DNA of 64,000 bases from Neonectria sp. B-13 (Eukaryota > Ascomycota > Sordariomycetes > Hypocreales > Nectriaceae). The position numbers and the translations under genes are program-made. Location of the stretch: NCBI GenBank assembly GCA_002682825.1, contig NOKP01000005.1, forward strand, positions 1,674,001 through 1,738,000. Reading direction: 5' to 3'. The notes beneath the pieces are model-generated. The model did not search any database. It saw only the letters and a list, made by a program, of their open reading frames with translations, and was not told the origin of the DNA. Of this stretch, positions 9,895-23,700 are shown in pieces. Each line of letters starts with the position of its first letter. The stretch's first letter is position 1.

Positions 9895-12800
9895 CTACTC
9901 ACCGCTCAATTCCTTAGCAATCCTTCGCAAGGCCTCTTCAAACCCAGCAAACCACTCCTCGATCCTCTCCCGATGCAGCAAATGCTTGCTGTACAGCACA
10001 GAGATACTGAGCCTCCCCTTCGCCACACCCGCAAGAACTTCAAACAGCGCATACCTCTGCGCTTCAGCCGCTGAGGGGGGATTGATATCGAACAAATTTG
10101 CTCCTTTCACGTCTTTGTCATCCTCGGTGCCGAGGCTAGTAGTGCTGCTGCTGCTCTTGTTGGCCATTCTCGACAGCGAAGTGATCTCGAAGAACGAGTC
10201 GTCGCGCTCGAGCTGCTGGTACACGCCGCCGTAGTTGAAGACGATTTCGGCGGGGAGTTGGTTTTGCACAAAGGACTGCGCGGACTGTGGCGTGGCGAAT
10301 TGTGAGGTGAAATACGCGGCGCCGTTGTCTGGGGAGGACTGGGTAGACATGGTGTCGTGTGTTTGGGCGATGAAGTCGAGTAGCCCATTTCGTTGTTGCT
10401 GTACGATGGTGATGCTGGGATCAATGTGGATTGGATACAGCGTGGTAAACCAACCCACTGTCCTTGACAGGTCCATATCCAGCGACTCGTCCCACGTCCC
10501 GCGACCATGTCCTTCGTTGAAAATGGTCGGTAGCGTTCTGTCCTTGAATGTCTGGCCAAAGGAGAATAGCAACGCTGAAATCATCAGCTCTATGGGCTTC
10601 GTACCCAAGGCGTCGTTGCAGGCTCCCAAGATGGCCTTTGTGGTTTCTTCGTCGATAGAGAAGGCCAAAGTGGTCGAGTCGGCGTCCAGACTCTCGTCAA
10701 AGGTGTTGTTGGTCCAGTACGAGATCTGTGCTGGTGGAAGGGCAAGCGGCTGTTGGCGGGCTGCGGTGAGCTCTCCGGCGCGCTGGGCTTGAAGCAATGA
10801 CCAGGTCCGGAACGATGTCGTTGGCGGCGCCAGTGCCACCTCAGCGGCAGGGTCTGACGTGAATAATGTCTCTAGGTCGCCGAGGATGATGCGCCAGGAA
10901 ACCAAGTCCACGACAAGATGGTGGACTGTTATGAAGAGCGTCTGGTCACCGTCTACTTCGAACAAGACGGCCGCAACCAGAGGGCCGGTTGTGATGTCCA
11001 AGCTGGCTCGCTGGTGCTGAATGAATGATGCAACCTGCTCATAGTCGGAACACGTCTGGGATATGCAGCGGAATGCATCCTCTGCAGATTGTGTTATGAG
11101 CTGCTCCCAGTTTCCAGCATCGTCCTGTCTGAAACGGGCGCGAAGGATCGGATGCGCGGTGACGGTTTTGTTGAGGGCGGACTTGAGCAGAGACTGGGTG
11201 ATGGGTGTTTTTGGTCGAAGGTAGAAGAATTGGTCGAAGCAGACTCTAGAGTTTGGTTGGTGGAGGAAAAACATTTGCTGGATGGGCGCCAAAGCGATGG
11301 TCTTGTTGTGATCGTTGTCGTTGTCGTGGCTGTTATCATCTTCGTCCTGTCCATGTCCATTTATATGTGGTGCAGCATCTCGGTCGTCAACACTGCAGGC
11401 CTCCAATACCCGACTGATTGTCTTGAGGCGAGTTATTCTTCCTGTCGAGATATTCAACCCCTGGAGACGTGCAGCAGACGATAGCTGCATAGCAGTGATC
11501 GAATCACCACCAAGCTGAAAGAAACTATCATCGAGTCCGATACTGGTCGTGTCAACGTTGAGCACTTTTCCGATGATCTTGCACAATGTTTTCTCGATAT
11601 CCGTCGAAGGTGGTCGCTTCTGGGCCCCTTCGGCCCGTCGCAGGGTGGCAAGTTGCGCAACGGAAAAGGATGAGCCAGCCTCGCGCAGCTTCTTGCGGTC
11701 CGTCTTACCCGAGGTGTTCAGGGGTAGCTCGTCGACGACAAACCACACGGATGGCACCATGTAATTCGGCACCAGCTCGGAGAGCTGAGCCTCAACCGTC
11801 ACAGGAACGGGGAGGATGCCAATATTCACTCCACTCTGCGTCTTGCTGAATGACACGACCGCATCGTTACTGCTCAGTACCACGAACGCCGCCAGAGCTG
11901 GGTTCGCGCCCTCGCCAACGGGCGTGATGATCTCAGCCACGACCTGAAGAGCCTCGGGGCGGCACTGTAGCACCGATGCCTCCACGCCGGCAAGCTCCAC
12001 ACGTTGTCCTCGGATCTTGACCTGTGAGTCCTTACGACCGATATAGTTGAGGCTACCATCGGGGTTGTAGGACACCAGGTCGCCAGTCTTGTAGAGTCGG
12101 CCATGGCGCCCAGAGTCACCCTGTACGCCACTGACCCCTTGCGCGAGCCAGGGCGGAGTATCGATGAACACGGCGTCAGTTGTTGCCTGATCGTGGAGAT
12201 ATGACCTTGCCAGGATATGGCCCTCGATGAGAAGCTCTCCAACAGCCCCTATGGGAAGTAGTTTGCTGTGGTCGTCTGGGTCGACGACCCAGCTTGTCCC
12301 CCCTGTAGCTGTGCCAATGCAGCCAGACTGGGTCTCCATCGATGTGTTGAATTCAATGCTTGCAACACAGCAGAGCACGGCGCACTCTGTCGGACCATAT
12401 CCATGCAATATTGTCTGCCCTGGTCGTGACCAACATTGGAAGTCCTGGAACCTTGACGCTTCTCCCGCCAACATGAGGGTCTTCAACCCGGGAACGCTTG
12501 TAGGCTCGATCAGCTTTGCAACTGAGGGTGTGAGGTACGCAGTATTGATGTCCATCTTTTGGATGCTCTGGGCGAGGTTGTTCCGCAGGTCGTATTCAGA
12601 TGGAATACACACGGTGCCGCCGTAAACCAGAGTGGTGATGATCTCCTGGATCGAGGCGTCAAAGGCGTAAGAAGCAAACTGTAACACCCTCGAAGTCTTT
12701 TTCAGCCCAATGGACAGACCGTGGTGCGAGCAACTTGTCGCCACGGCGCGGTGTTCGAGGACAACACCCTTAGGCTGACCGGTACTGCCAGACGTGAAAA

Positions 12801-14735
12801 TGATGTATGCGGCAGAGTTGGGACTGCTTGACCTTGGCGTACTACTTTCCCTGTTGCCATTTCCTCCAACACTCGCCAGAAGCCGAGGCCCCACGGGAAC
12901 AACCCGTTCTTTGTTTCCCTTGATTTCCATATCGCCAGCGAGCTGCTCGGTGGTCAGTATCACACCTGCGCCAATCTGCCCTAATACCCTCTCCCTGCGG
13001 TCTGCCGTCTGCGTAGGGTCAAGCGGTACGAATGCAGCGCCGGCCTTGAGAACCGCCAGCATCGAAACAACCGCCCAGATGGACTTCTCGAAACACAACG
13101 GAACCATTGCCCCTGGAGCTAGCCCAAAATTGCCGACAAGATATGATGCAAGGCTCGACGATGCGACGTCCAGCTCGCTGTAGCTCATCTCTCCATCCCA
13201 GCCACTCAGCGCGGACGCATTCGGCTGCGTCTTGGCGCGCTGCTGGATAAGTTCATGGACACAATAATCCACGGGATCTGGGACATGCTTGTTCCATGTC
13301 CACAGCAACTCCCTGTCCGACGGCATCAACCCGTCAATCTCACCAATATGCATGTCAAGATCCATGCTTGACAACTGTCTAACCAAGAAACCAAATTGTT
13401 CGAGCATCCTTTCGGCTCGCCATTGTGGAAGAACACGCGGGTCGAGAGAGCACCCCAAATGCATACTTCCCGTGGCAGAGAGGCGACATATAACGGTCAA
13501 TGGGTACGTGCTGAACTGCCCAGTATCGGCAACTGCTTCGCGCCAGGCGCCGAGTTCTGCATGGGATGATTGAGCATCGTCGTCATTGTCGTCTTCGTGG
13601 GGCTGAATGATGAGCAGAGTCTTGAAGTCGGATCCCCTCTGCGCATCCTCGCTGATCTTGGAGATTCTTTGCAGACCAAACTGTTCATGCGGTATCATGG
13701 CCGTTGAATGAGCTTGTACATCGAGCAAAAACTGCATTACTGTCGATTGTGCGTGTCGCTGAGGGATGTTGATGCGTACAGGCACAGTGGCAATGGTCGG
13801 GCCGATAATGCCCTCGATCCCCGCGACGGGGGCATTGCGTCCCGAGAGTGTAGCGCCGAAGATGACATCCGGTGAACCAGTGTTGTGGTATACGGCCTGG
13901 GCCCATGCGGCTCTGATAATTGTTGCGAGTGTGACGCTGGATTCTGTCACGGGGGGCATCTCGAAGGATCGGTTGAGGGAAACGTCGGCCTTGATGACGC
14001 CGTCGAGAAGAGCTGGTGGGAGAGGCGGGAAAGCAGCCGACTTACATCCCGCGAGAGCATTCTCCCAGAATGCCCTGCCGGCGTTCTCGTCTTGTCTGAG
14101 GAGGTGGCGAACGAAGGTGTTGAAAGGCAGGTGGTTCGGGATGGCTTCTAACCGGTCATGATAGATGTTGCGAACCAAGCTCTGGATAGCAGGCAGTGAC
14201 TGTCCATCGTACACGGCGTGATGAATCGTCCATACGAGATAATTATCTCCGGCATCCCGGATAATGGCAAAGCGAGTTAGTGGCTCGCCAAGCTGCATGG
14301 ACTCTGTCCTGTCGAGTTCGAGATACGCCTCGAGGCCATCGCCATGCCTCCATTGGATGCTGCCACCAACCTTCGTGGCCGAGTCCTTGAGAACGACCTG
14401 GAGTACGGCGTCGCTGGTGTGGTGTTGCACGATCCTGGTGCGTAGCGTCGGCGTGCGCCGAACGGCTTCCTCCCACGACCGCTGCAACCGGTCACAATCC
14501 GTCTGAGTAGCGATCTGTATGACGTTCTGAATCACGTAGTCACCGGGCTGCTTCGTCGTAAGCGCCATGAGACCCTGCTGCAAAGGCGTGGTGGGGTAAA
14601 TATCCTCAACAGCGTCGACGTCAACGAGGCATAGTTGAGCCACCTGCTTGACATACTCGTCCAAATCTGCTTGATGCGCAGGGAGCAGTGAAAACGGCTG
14701 CAACGCTTCTTCTTTCTCCTCTGCAGCCTGCGCAC
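9895..14735 (-). other. NRPS module 8 (C8-A8-T8-E8), terminal epimerase
   Basis: C8 has HHAVYDG. A8 hand-read code DAQYMAGVLK, like A1. T8 SFFQLGGDSITAMQ (Ser10314). E8 has HHLVVDLVSWR and RTVGWFTTLYP, but reads NEGHGRGTW where the sisters have GREVW, and carries longer acidic/serine inserts; the first Glu of EGHGR is kept. The protein stops right after E8 (RIAKELSGE), with no release domain. The stop overlaps a donor-like GTGAGT (9897-9902). Confidence 0.7.
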
Positions 14736-17700
14736 TTTTACCAACCAGGGGCTCTTTTGCAAGCTCTCCCAACCTGGGATGCTGGAAGACCTGTGCAACA
14801 GATAGTCCCAGACCAGCCTTTCTCGCCGCAGACACCAAACTCATAGCCCTCAGAGAATCGCCACCGAGACGGAAGAAATTGTCATCGAGCCCAATATGTC
14901 TCTGTTCGACGCCTAGGATTTGGCTCCACAGCGATTGTAAAGTCACCTCAAGGTCCGTTGTCGGATTACGCTTGTCTCCGTTGGCTTCGGTGCTGCGCTG
15001 TTCGTTGATTTGCGCCATGGAATACGACGAGCCAATCTCGCGCAGTTTTCGGCGATCCATCTTGCCCGATATAGTCAGTGGGATTGTGTCAACGGCGAAC
15101 CAGATTGTCGGGACCATATAAGTAGGTAGTCGCTGGGAAAGTGAGTCTTCGACGGCTGTACTGCCGGACAGGGAACTGATACCAATGCCATCGTGACGAA
15201 CCGGCTCCTTGGCGTTATTGTCGTTGATGGCGTTCTCACTGTCCATGAGAACAAATGCGGCGAGACGTTGTTGACCTCCCCCTTCGCCTGACGGGCGAAT
15301 GACTTCTACGACAACCTCCTTGGCCCCGGACAGACAAGCTAGGGTGTGGTGCTCGATATCTTCCAGCTCGACGCGCTGTCCACGTAGTTTGACCTGGGTA
15401 TCCTTGCGACCCATAAACGTCAGGCTACCGTCGCTTTGGTACCGTACGAGATCTCCCGTCTTGTAAAGATATCCCTGGCGGCCTGGATACGAGGCTGAAC
15501 CCCTGAGTAGGAACTCCGGGTCGTTTATGAATGCTGCTGCCGTACGCAGCGGATCGCCCAGGTATCCCTGGCCGACAATGGGGCCCTCGATGAGCAGCTC
15601 GCCCACTGTCCCCAGCGGAGCCAGTATATCGTGGTTAGCTGGGTCGACAACCCAGGTAACCGCTCCTATGCCCTTGCCAATTCCAGTAATCGTTGCAGCA
15701 CCCTGGATATCATTGATCGTGCTGGTCGGGGTACACTCAGACGGGCCGTAGCAGTTTACAATCCTCACTTGTGCCGGCCAATGCGCGATGTCCGTAGACC
15801 TCAGCTGTTCTCCGCCAAGGATCATGGTGCAGACCAGCGGCATCTCGTTGGGGTCAAGTAGGCGACATACTGAGGGAGTCATGTCTATAGTGTTGACGCC
15901 GAACCGGACGATTGCCTCGGTCAGGTTGTTCTTGCGGTCCTCTTCGGATGGCACGCAGATACAGCCGCCCGTGGCCAGGCCCATCATAGAAGTATTGATA
16001 GAGGCGTCGAAGCTGTAAGAGGCGAAGTCCAGAATCCTGGTGGTCGGACAGAAGCCAGTGCGGCGTGCCTGGTGTGAGATGGCTGAGGCATAAGACCGGT
16101 GGCTGATCATTGTGCCTTTTGGTTTTCCTGTAGTGCCCGAGGTGAAGATGATGTACATCAGAGATGACGGGTGGCCTCTACTCTGATCCCTCGGAAGGAC
16201 GGGGTGGTTGAGGTATGACGAGTCCTCGGCAACGACGACGACATCTGCCACCATCTTGGATAGAACATGGTATGATGACCGCGATGATAGTCCAACTGTC
16301 GCATTGGTCTGCCGGACAATCTTACAAAGACGGTCTTCGGGCTGCGACGGGTCGAGGAGGACAAAGGCACACCCAGCTCGCAGCACCGCGAGCATGGCAA
16401 CGGCTGTCCATTTCGACTTTTCAAAGCAGATGGGGACGACGCTCTCCGGAGCAAGGCCGTTTTGGATAAGGCTGTTGGCGAGTCGTCCCGCATGTTCCGC
16501 TATCGCTTGGTATGTCAGGTCGCCGTCCCAGCTGCAGATGCCGACTTTGTCAGGGCAAGTAAGTGCTCTATCCTCGATGAGGTCGTGGACGCACATCTCG
16601 GATGCTTCAGGGATAATGTTGTTCCACTGCCAGAGCTGGTCTCGGGCCCGAGTGCTCAAGACGTCGAGATCCTTGATAGATGACTGGCTATTGCATATGA
16701 TGGACTCGATCGCTGTGCTGAAGCACTGCCCGATCCGGGCTGCTTCTGCGTCGCCTAGAATCGATTGACAGTCGACGATAACCTGGAGGTCATCGGGGCT
16801 GTCGATGGCACGGACTGATATGCCGTACTGTGTTTGTTAATTCCGTCAGTATCAAGCCTGAATTGTATATGATTAACAGCAAGAACTTACCTCTGATGGA
16901 TCATATCCGCCTGCCAACGAAACTTCAACACCATCACCACCACCTTCGTTGCCACCACAACCCTCTTTTTCAGTTGCGCTACCGGCTTTCTGGAACGACA
17001 CAACACTGTTGAACAGTGCGTCACTCCCCAGCCCCAGCGCATTATGCACCGTCGCCAACGAAACGGTCTGATACGGTAGACTCTCGAGATAGCTGGCGTG
17101 CATTCTCTCCAATGCCTCGGCTACACTCATCCTGCCATCACTAGTAAACCGCACACGACAAGTCAACATGCCAATCAACGGCCCAAAGATCCCATCAACA
17201 CCGTTAATCGGCAGATCTCGTCCAGAGCACAGAATGCCAAAACACGGGTCTAGCGAGCCAGTGTACCACCGCAGGACAATTGCCCAGGCTAGCTGGATGA
17301 CGGTGGCAGCGGTGATTTCCCCGGCTTTGCAGAATCGCCGGATGGCTGTGGTGTTCAGGTTGGGAATGTGGATGGTTGTGCCTTCGTCTTTGTCTCCCTC
17401 TGGATTCTTGCCATTGGTGGGAGTGGTCTTAGACGCGGAACCATCGTTCGCGAATGATGATGATGGTGTTGACAAGTCTGGGAAGTGGCATGGCTCAGAC
17501 CCAGCAAGGCGGTCTGTCCAGAACTTGATGCCCTTATCGCGCGACTGGCTGTCTACAAACGCGATGAAGTCGCCGTACGATGACGCGGATGGAGCCAGCG
17601 ATGCACTACCGCCGTCACCACGTCGGTAAGCTGACTGTAAATCCCTTGCTAAAATAGCCGTTGAATACCCATCGATAATAGCATGATTGATCTCGAGAAC

Positions 17701-20700
17701 GAGATGCGCTTCCTCGTCGGTCACCTCGTGTATGGTGAGATGGTGCTGTAGACCCGAGGGCTTATATTGCGGCGGATCTTGCGAGCGGATGGAGCGCAAC
17801 ACGTCTGAGTCTGTGGCGTTGTGGTTGACGTGTATACCGATTCGTGGATTTGAGAGGATGACTTGCATGATCCGGCCGTTTCCGGGGAAATGGTGGATAA
17901 ATACGGCGCGGAGGAGGTCGTGTCGCTGAACTACCGTCTGCCATGCTTCCTGTAGTCTCACCACGTCGATTGGGGTGCTGCTGCTGCCGTTGTTGCTGTG
18001 ATTAGAGGAGACCTTGATGTGCAGACGGGAGTGGTAGCTCTTGGCATCCTTGACCTGGCTGATCAGAATACCCTCTTGCGCAGGGGCAGCGGGATATATC
18101 TGCTCAATGTCGTCCACTGAGGCAATGTCGAGACTTGGGAGAACATTGCTGTGGAACTCGTCGATGGCCTCGTAGGAGTCAAAGACTCGTGGGAAATCAG
18201 ACAAGGTCAGGCGAGCGGCCATCTTGTCGTTGGCCTTGCTGTTGATGACAATGTCGTGACCTAGGGCCTCCAAACTGGCCTGGTATTGTGCGATCCACTC
18301 CGAGATGTGCGTGTGAAAGCCTACGCTCTTGGGGGAGATAAAGTTGACGGAGAGTCGTCCGCGGTTGACAACAGCCAGGACATCGAAGACGGCGTGGCGT
18401 CTGAAGGTTGAGACTGTTGTCGCAGAATCAGCTTGTGGCGGTGGCGCGGCGATGTCCTGGAAGAAGGAATCTCCACGTTCAAGTTGTCCGTAGCCGCCGC
18501 TGTAATTGAACATGATCTCGACGGGGAGGTTCGAGATGAACTTGTCGGAAGCATCCTTATTGATGAACTGGGAGACAAAGTACGACCACCCGTTCTGCGG
18601 TATGCTGCGCATGTAGTCTTTGGCCTCGCGGATGTAGTCCCGGAATGTCCTCTGTTGGGTTCCGGAGAGCTGTACCGGTGCCAGGGTTGTGAACCAGCCG
18701 CAAGTTCTGGAGAGATCCAGACTGTCGTCCCAGACTTCACGGCCGTGTCCTTCGTTCCAGATAGTAGGCAGGGGTCTGTCTCTGAAGATCTGCCCAAAGG
18801 CATGCAGCAGGCTCGAGATCATCAATTCCATCGGTCTCGTCCTGAAAGCATCGTTGCATTTGCCGAAAAGCGCCGAGGTGGCTTCTATGCTGAGTGTGAA
18901 GCTCTGGCTAGTGGTGTCTTGAAGCTTCTCGTCGGCAGAGTCCATTCCCCAGTACGACAGCATTGGCGGCGCGATCTCACCAAAGTGTGTCTTTTCGGAT
19001 ATGAGATTTGTCTCGGCGTACGTCTTCTGTAGCTTACACCATGCAGAGAATGATAACGGAGGTGGCGGCAGGGAAGCCGGAACGTCATTTTTGCTCGCTG
19101 TTAGAAGAGTCTCAAGGTCTTGGAGGATGACTCTCCATGACACCAAGTCAACGACGAGATGGTGAACTGCGAGGAACAGGCTATTTTCGCCAGCATTGTC
19201 GATGAGGACACCAGCAAAGAGCGGGCCTGTTGTAATGTCTAGGGAATCGCGGCAACGGGCAATGGCAGACGATACCGCATTCTCGTCCGCGCACTCTTCG
19301 GATTGCAGTGTGTACGAGCCTTTGACTTCTGGCAAAATGTACTGCTGCCACCTGTCGCTCGACTCTTTCCGGAAGCGGGCTCGTAGCATGGAGTGAGTTG
19401 CCACGATGGCATCAAGTGCTTGGGTCAGTTGTTGCTGGCTAACCGCGGTAGCTAGTTTCAAGAAGAAGCATTGATCGAACTGAACATTAGGATCCAACTG
19501 GTATCCAAAGAAGACCTGCTGGATAGGACTGAGTTCAAAAGGCTGGCCAGGTACCACATCCTCGAGCACTGTTGTACCATTCTGAAGCGCTACAGAATCG
19601 GCCGAGACAGTAGCACGTTGAGCTTCTAAAGCTCCGAGGATCCGGCTGATGGTCTTGTACTTAAGAATCGTCGCGACTGGGACGTGGAGTGACAACGCAC
19701 GCAGCGAGGATGAGACCTGCATGGCGGTAATGGAGTCGCCGCCAAGGCGCAAGAAGCTGTCGCTCAGCCCAATGGTCGAAGGTTCAACGTTGAGGACACG
19801 CGCCCAGACCCCCTGAAGTAAGCGCTCCTCCTTAGTCGATGGCATCACCTTGATTTCTTGGGTATTGTCTTGGGGTCCATTGGCGACGGCCGCTATGTAG
19901 CAAGCAGTACCGAGTTCTCGTAGTTTCCTCCGATCAGACTTGCCGGAAGTGTTGAGCGGCAGCCTGGTCACTGTGAACCAGAGCGTGGGGATCATGTAGC
20001 TCGGCACTCTCTTAGACAGTTCATCTTCAAGCTCTGGTATCGCGGGAACGATGCAAATGCCAAAGTCATCCGGAGCCGTTGGTCTGTTGTCGCCAACGAC
20101 AACAGCAAAGGCAGCGAGCGAAGGACCTGAAACATCACCAGCCGGAATAACCTCGACAACAAGCTGTTTTGCGTCCGGCATGCACGCCTGAACGTGGAAC
20201 TCGACCTCGGATAGCTCGAGCCGCTGTCCACGGATCTTTACCTGGTTATCCTTGCGCCCGATGTATGACAAGCTGCCGTCGGGACTATACCGCACCAAGT
20301 CACCGGTCTTGTACACCCTCCCGCGTCTTCTGGGGACCAACCACGCCGGATCTTGGATGAATGATGCTGCAGTGCGGTCCGCATCGCCGATATAGCACTG
20401 CGCCAGGATCGGTCCCTCGACGGCAAGCTCGCCCACTGCGCCGACGGGCATCAGTCTATCCGCGTTCTGCGGGTCAATGACCCAGCTTGCAGACCCAATG
20501 GCCTTGCCCAAGTATCCAGGTGCCAGCTTCTGCTCGGCGTGCGCCATCTCGACGCGCCCGCCGCAGCAGATTACAGCGCATTCCGTGGGGCCGTATAGAT
20601 TCACGACGTTCTCGACGGCTCCGGCCCAACGCTCAATGTCAGACTGGAGTAGTGCCTCGCCGCCGAAGAGCAGAGTCTTGAGCGAGGGTATGTCCCCGGG

Positions 20701-23700
20701 TCGGAGCAGGCGAGTTACTGAGGGAGTCAGTAGTGCAACGTTGACGGCAAACGCCTGCATCGTTCTCGCGAGATCGCCTAGTAAGTCATCTTGCGATGGG
20801 ACACACACGCAGCCGCCGAAGACCAGAGTTGTAAGTATGTCTGTGATGGATGCGTCGAAAGTGTATGCGGCGAACTGGAGGAACCGGGAGCCGTTCGTGA
20901 GGCCTATAAGTGTTCCATGGTGTTTACTGCTCGAGCTGATGGCGCGATGTGGCACGAGAACTCCCTTAGGCTGGCCGGTACTGCCTGAGGTAAAGATGAC
21001 ATAGGCCCCTGAATCTGGGTTGGCTTCTTCGACCATGTTGTCGCTGGCCATAGTGTTGTCCTGCTGCAACGAAGTCAGCAGCTTGGGTCCAACCGACAAG
21101 ACGGACCGTCCTTCTCCGAACTCAAGGTCTTGGTATCGTTCCGAAGTTAGTATCAGCTTGGCACCGGTCTGTTGAAGGACCCGCTCTCGACGTTCCGACG
21201 CCTGCGTTGGGTCCAGCGGGGCAAAGACAGCAGAGGCCTGAAGCACAGCCAGCATTGCGACAATCATCCACATCGATTTCTCAAATGCCAAGGGCACAAT
21301 GACGTCTTTCCCAACTCCTAAGTCCCGGAGGTGGGTTGCGAGAAGTCTCGAGCTAGTCATCAGCTCGTCGTAGCTCAACTTGCCGTCCCAGGCATCGATC
21401 GCAAGCGCCTTGGGCTGCCGGGACTTCTGGTCGTGAATGACGTCGTGTATGCATCTGTCAACCGCCGCAGGAACATTGCCGTTCCAGCGCCAGATATCCT
21501 CAGTATCCGACGGTAGCAGGCCAACAACCTCCATCAGCGGCTGCTGCGGTTGTGCCTTGAGAAGCTGCTGCGTAATGGCCACGAAATGATCAATGATCCT
21601 TTCCATTCTCCATGTGTCAACAACCTTGGGATCGAAAGCACATCCCACTCTGAGGCCCCCATCTTTTTCGAGCTGACAGACAACAGTAACCGCGTACGTC
21701 GTGAACTCGCGCGTCTGTAGAGTATTCTGCCAGGTTCCCAGCTCAGAAGCACCGTGCGATCCGTACCCGCTCTGCGCGGGCTGGACGACAAGCAGTGTCT
21801 GGAAATTGCACGCCCGCTGGGATTCGGCGCTGATGGTGGCAATTCGGTGCATGCCCGTCTGTTCGTAGGGGATCGTCGAGACTGCTTGGTCGTTGACATT
21901 GGCCATGTACTCTGACACCGATGTTGTCGTTGAAGGAATGCGGACGCGGACGGGGATCGTAGCCACGGTCGGTCCGACAATTTCCTCGATCCGGGCTACT
22001 TGCACGTTACGCCCCGAGAGGGTCATTCCGAATACGACGTCGTCAACACCGGTTTGTCGATTCACTGCCAGTGCCCAAGACGCTCGGAGGGCAGTGGCCA
22101 CGGTGATCCCGCCCTTCGAGTTCGTCGGCAGCGAGACACATCCTCGTTCGACAAGGGCATCGGCTACCACGGGGTGGTCAGCACTGGGCAATGGAGGGAA
22201 TGCCGGGGAGTCGTAGTTGGTGAATTTGGTCTTCCAAAAGTCGAGCGCGGCACCATCCTTGATGTGTTCCAGGATGTGCTTGACAAAGAGATTGAACTTG
22301 GGCAATGGTTGCGAGGATGAGGATCCGTCGCGGTAGACCCTCTCGGCCTGGTTCTTCATCAAAGGCAGAGACCCGCCGTCGTAGATGGAGTGTTGGATAG
22401 TCCAAACGAACCAACTCTTTTGGCTCGTCTCGCTGGTCACGATTGCGTATCGAGCCAGGGGGCGGCCGAGATCCATGGCCTCAAACCTGTCCTCCCTGAG
22501 ATAATCCTGGAGGCCGCTTGCCTCTCGCCATAGTATCCCTTCCTGTAGCACTACCTGTAGCAGGCCGTGGCTGTCGGTCTGGATGATTCTGGTCCGCAGG
22601 ATGGGGTTTGATAGCACGGTGTGCTCCCAGCTCTGGCGGAATCGAGAGATGTCGATATGATCTGCGAGCTCCATGACGTTCTGGAGGACATAGTCTCCAG
22701 GGTTTTTGATCGTCTGCGCCACAAGCCCTTCCTGCATGGGTGTACAAGGGTATATATCCTCGACGACGTCGATCGAAACACAACAAAGCTCGGCAACTTC
22801 TCGGCGACACTGCTCAATATCAACCGTCTTCTCAAGCAATGCAAAAGGCGCCACTTCCTCAACCTCTTCTAAGATCTGGCTCGATGAGGACTCAACTGAT
22901 GGCCCCAGTAAGTTGGCAAGATCCTCTAACTTGGGGTTCTGAAAGATCTGTGCTACAGACAGCCTTAGCCCAGCCTTGCCGGCCCTGCTTGCCAACTTCA
23001 TTGCGGCGACAGAGTCACCACCGAGGCGGAAGAAGTTGTCGTCTAGGCCAATCTCTGCTGCTGTCAAGCCGAGCACATCTGCGTAGAGCTGAAGCAGCTG
23101 CTTCCCAAGCTCGGTTTCCGGGGCTCGTTTGTTTACCTTGCTCGTGCTTTGCAGACTGGCGAGTTGTGATTGCGAGTAGTTGGAGCCCATCTCGCGCAGC
23201 TTCTTCCGGTCCGTCTTGCCTGATACCGTAAGGGGAATCTGCGAGACTTGAAACCAGACGGCTGGGATCAAATATGAGGGCAGACGTTCGGACAGCAGCT
23301 CTTCAATCTCGGGTGGGTTCGTGAAGACCCTGATTGCCTCCACAAAATCAACCCCCCTTTCTTCTCCCTGTAGCTCAGGAGCAACAACAAATGCGGCTAT
23401 CAATGCCTTTGATTCCTCACCAGTCGGAACAACAACCTCTGCAACAACCTGCTGCACATGCGGCAGACTGGCAGAGACTTGCAGCTCAATCTCTTTCAAC
23501 TCCACCCTCTGTCCACGGACCTTGACCTGCGTGTCTGCACGTCCGAGATGTATCAGACTGCCATTCTTGCTGTACCGCACCAGATCGCCGGTTCTGTACA
23601 ACCGCCCAGACCGGCCGCCGCGAACAAGCCATCCAGGGTTATCGATGAAAGACTTTGCCGTTCGTTTAGGGTCATTGAGGTACCCCTTCGCCAGGATGTG

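Noticed and set aside
9872..10234. Plus-strand frames throughout 9.9-42.7 kb
   Set aside because: They are shadows of the NRPS on the opposite strand, long only because of codon bias.
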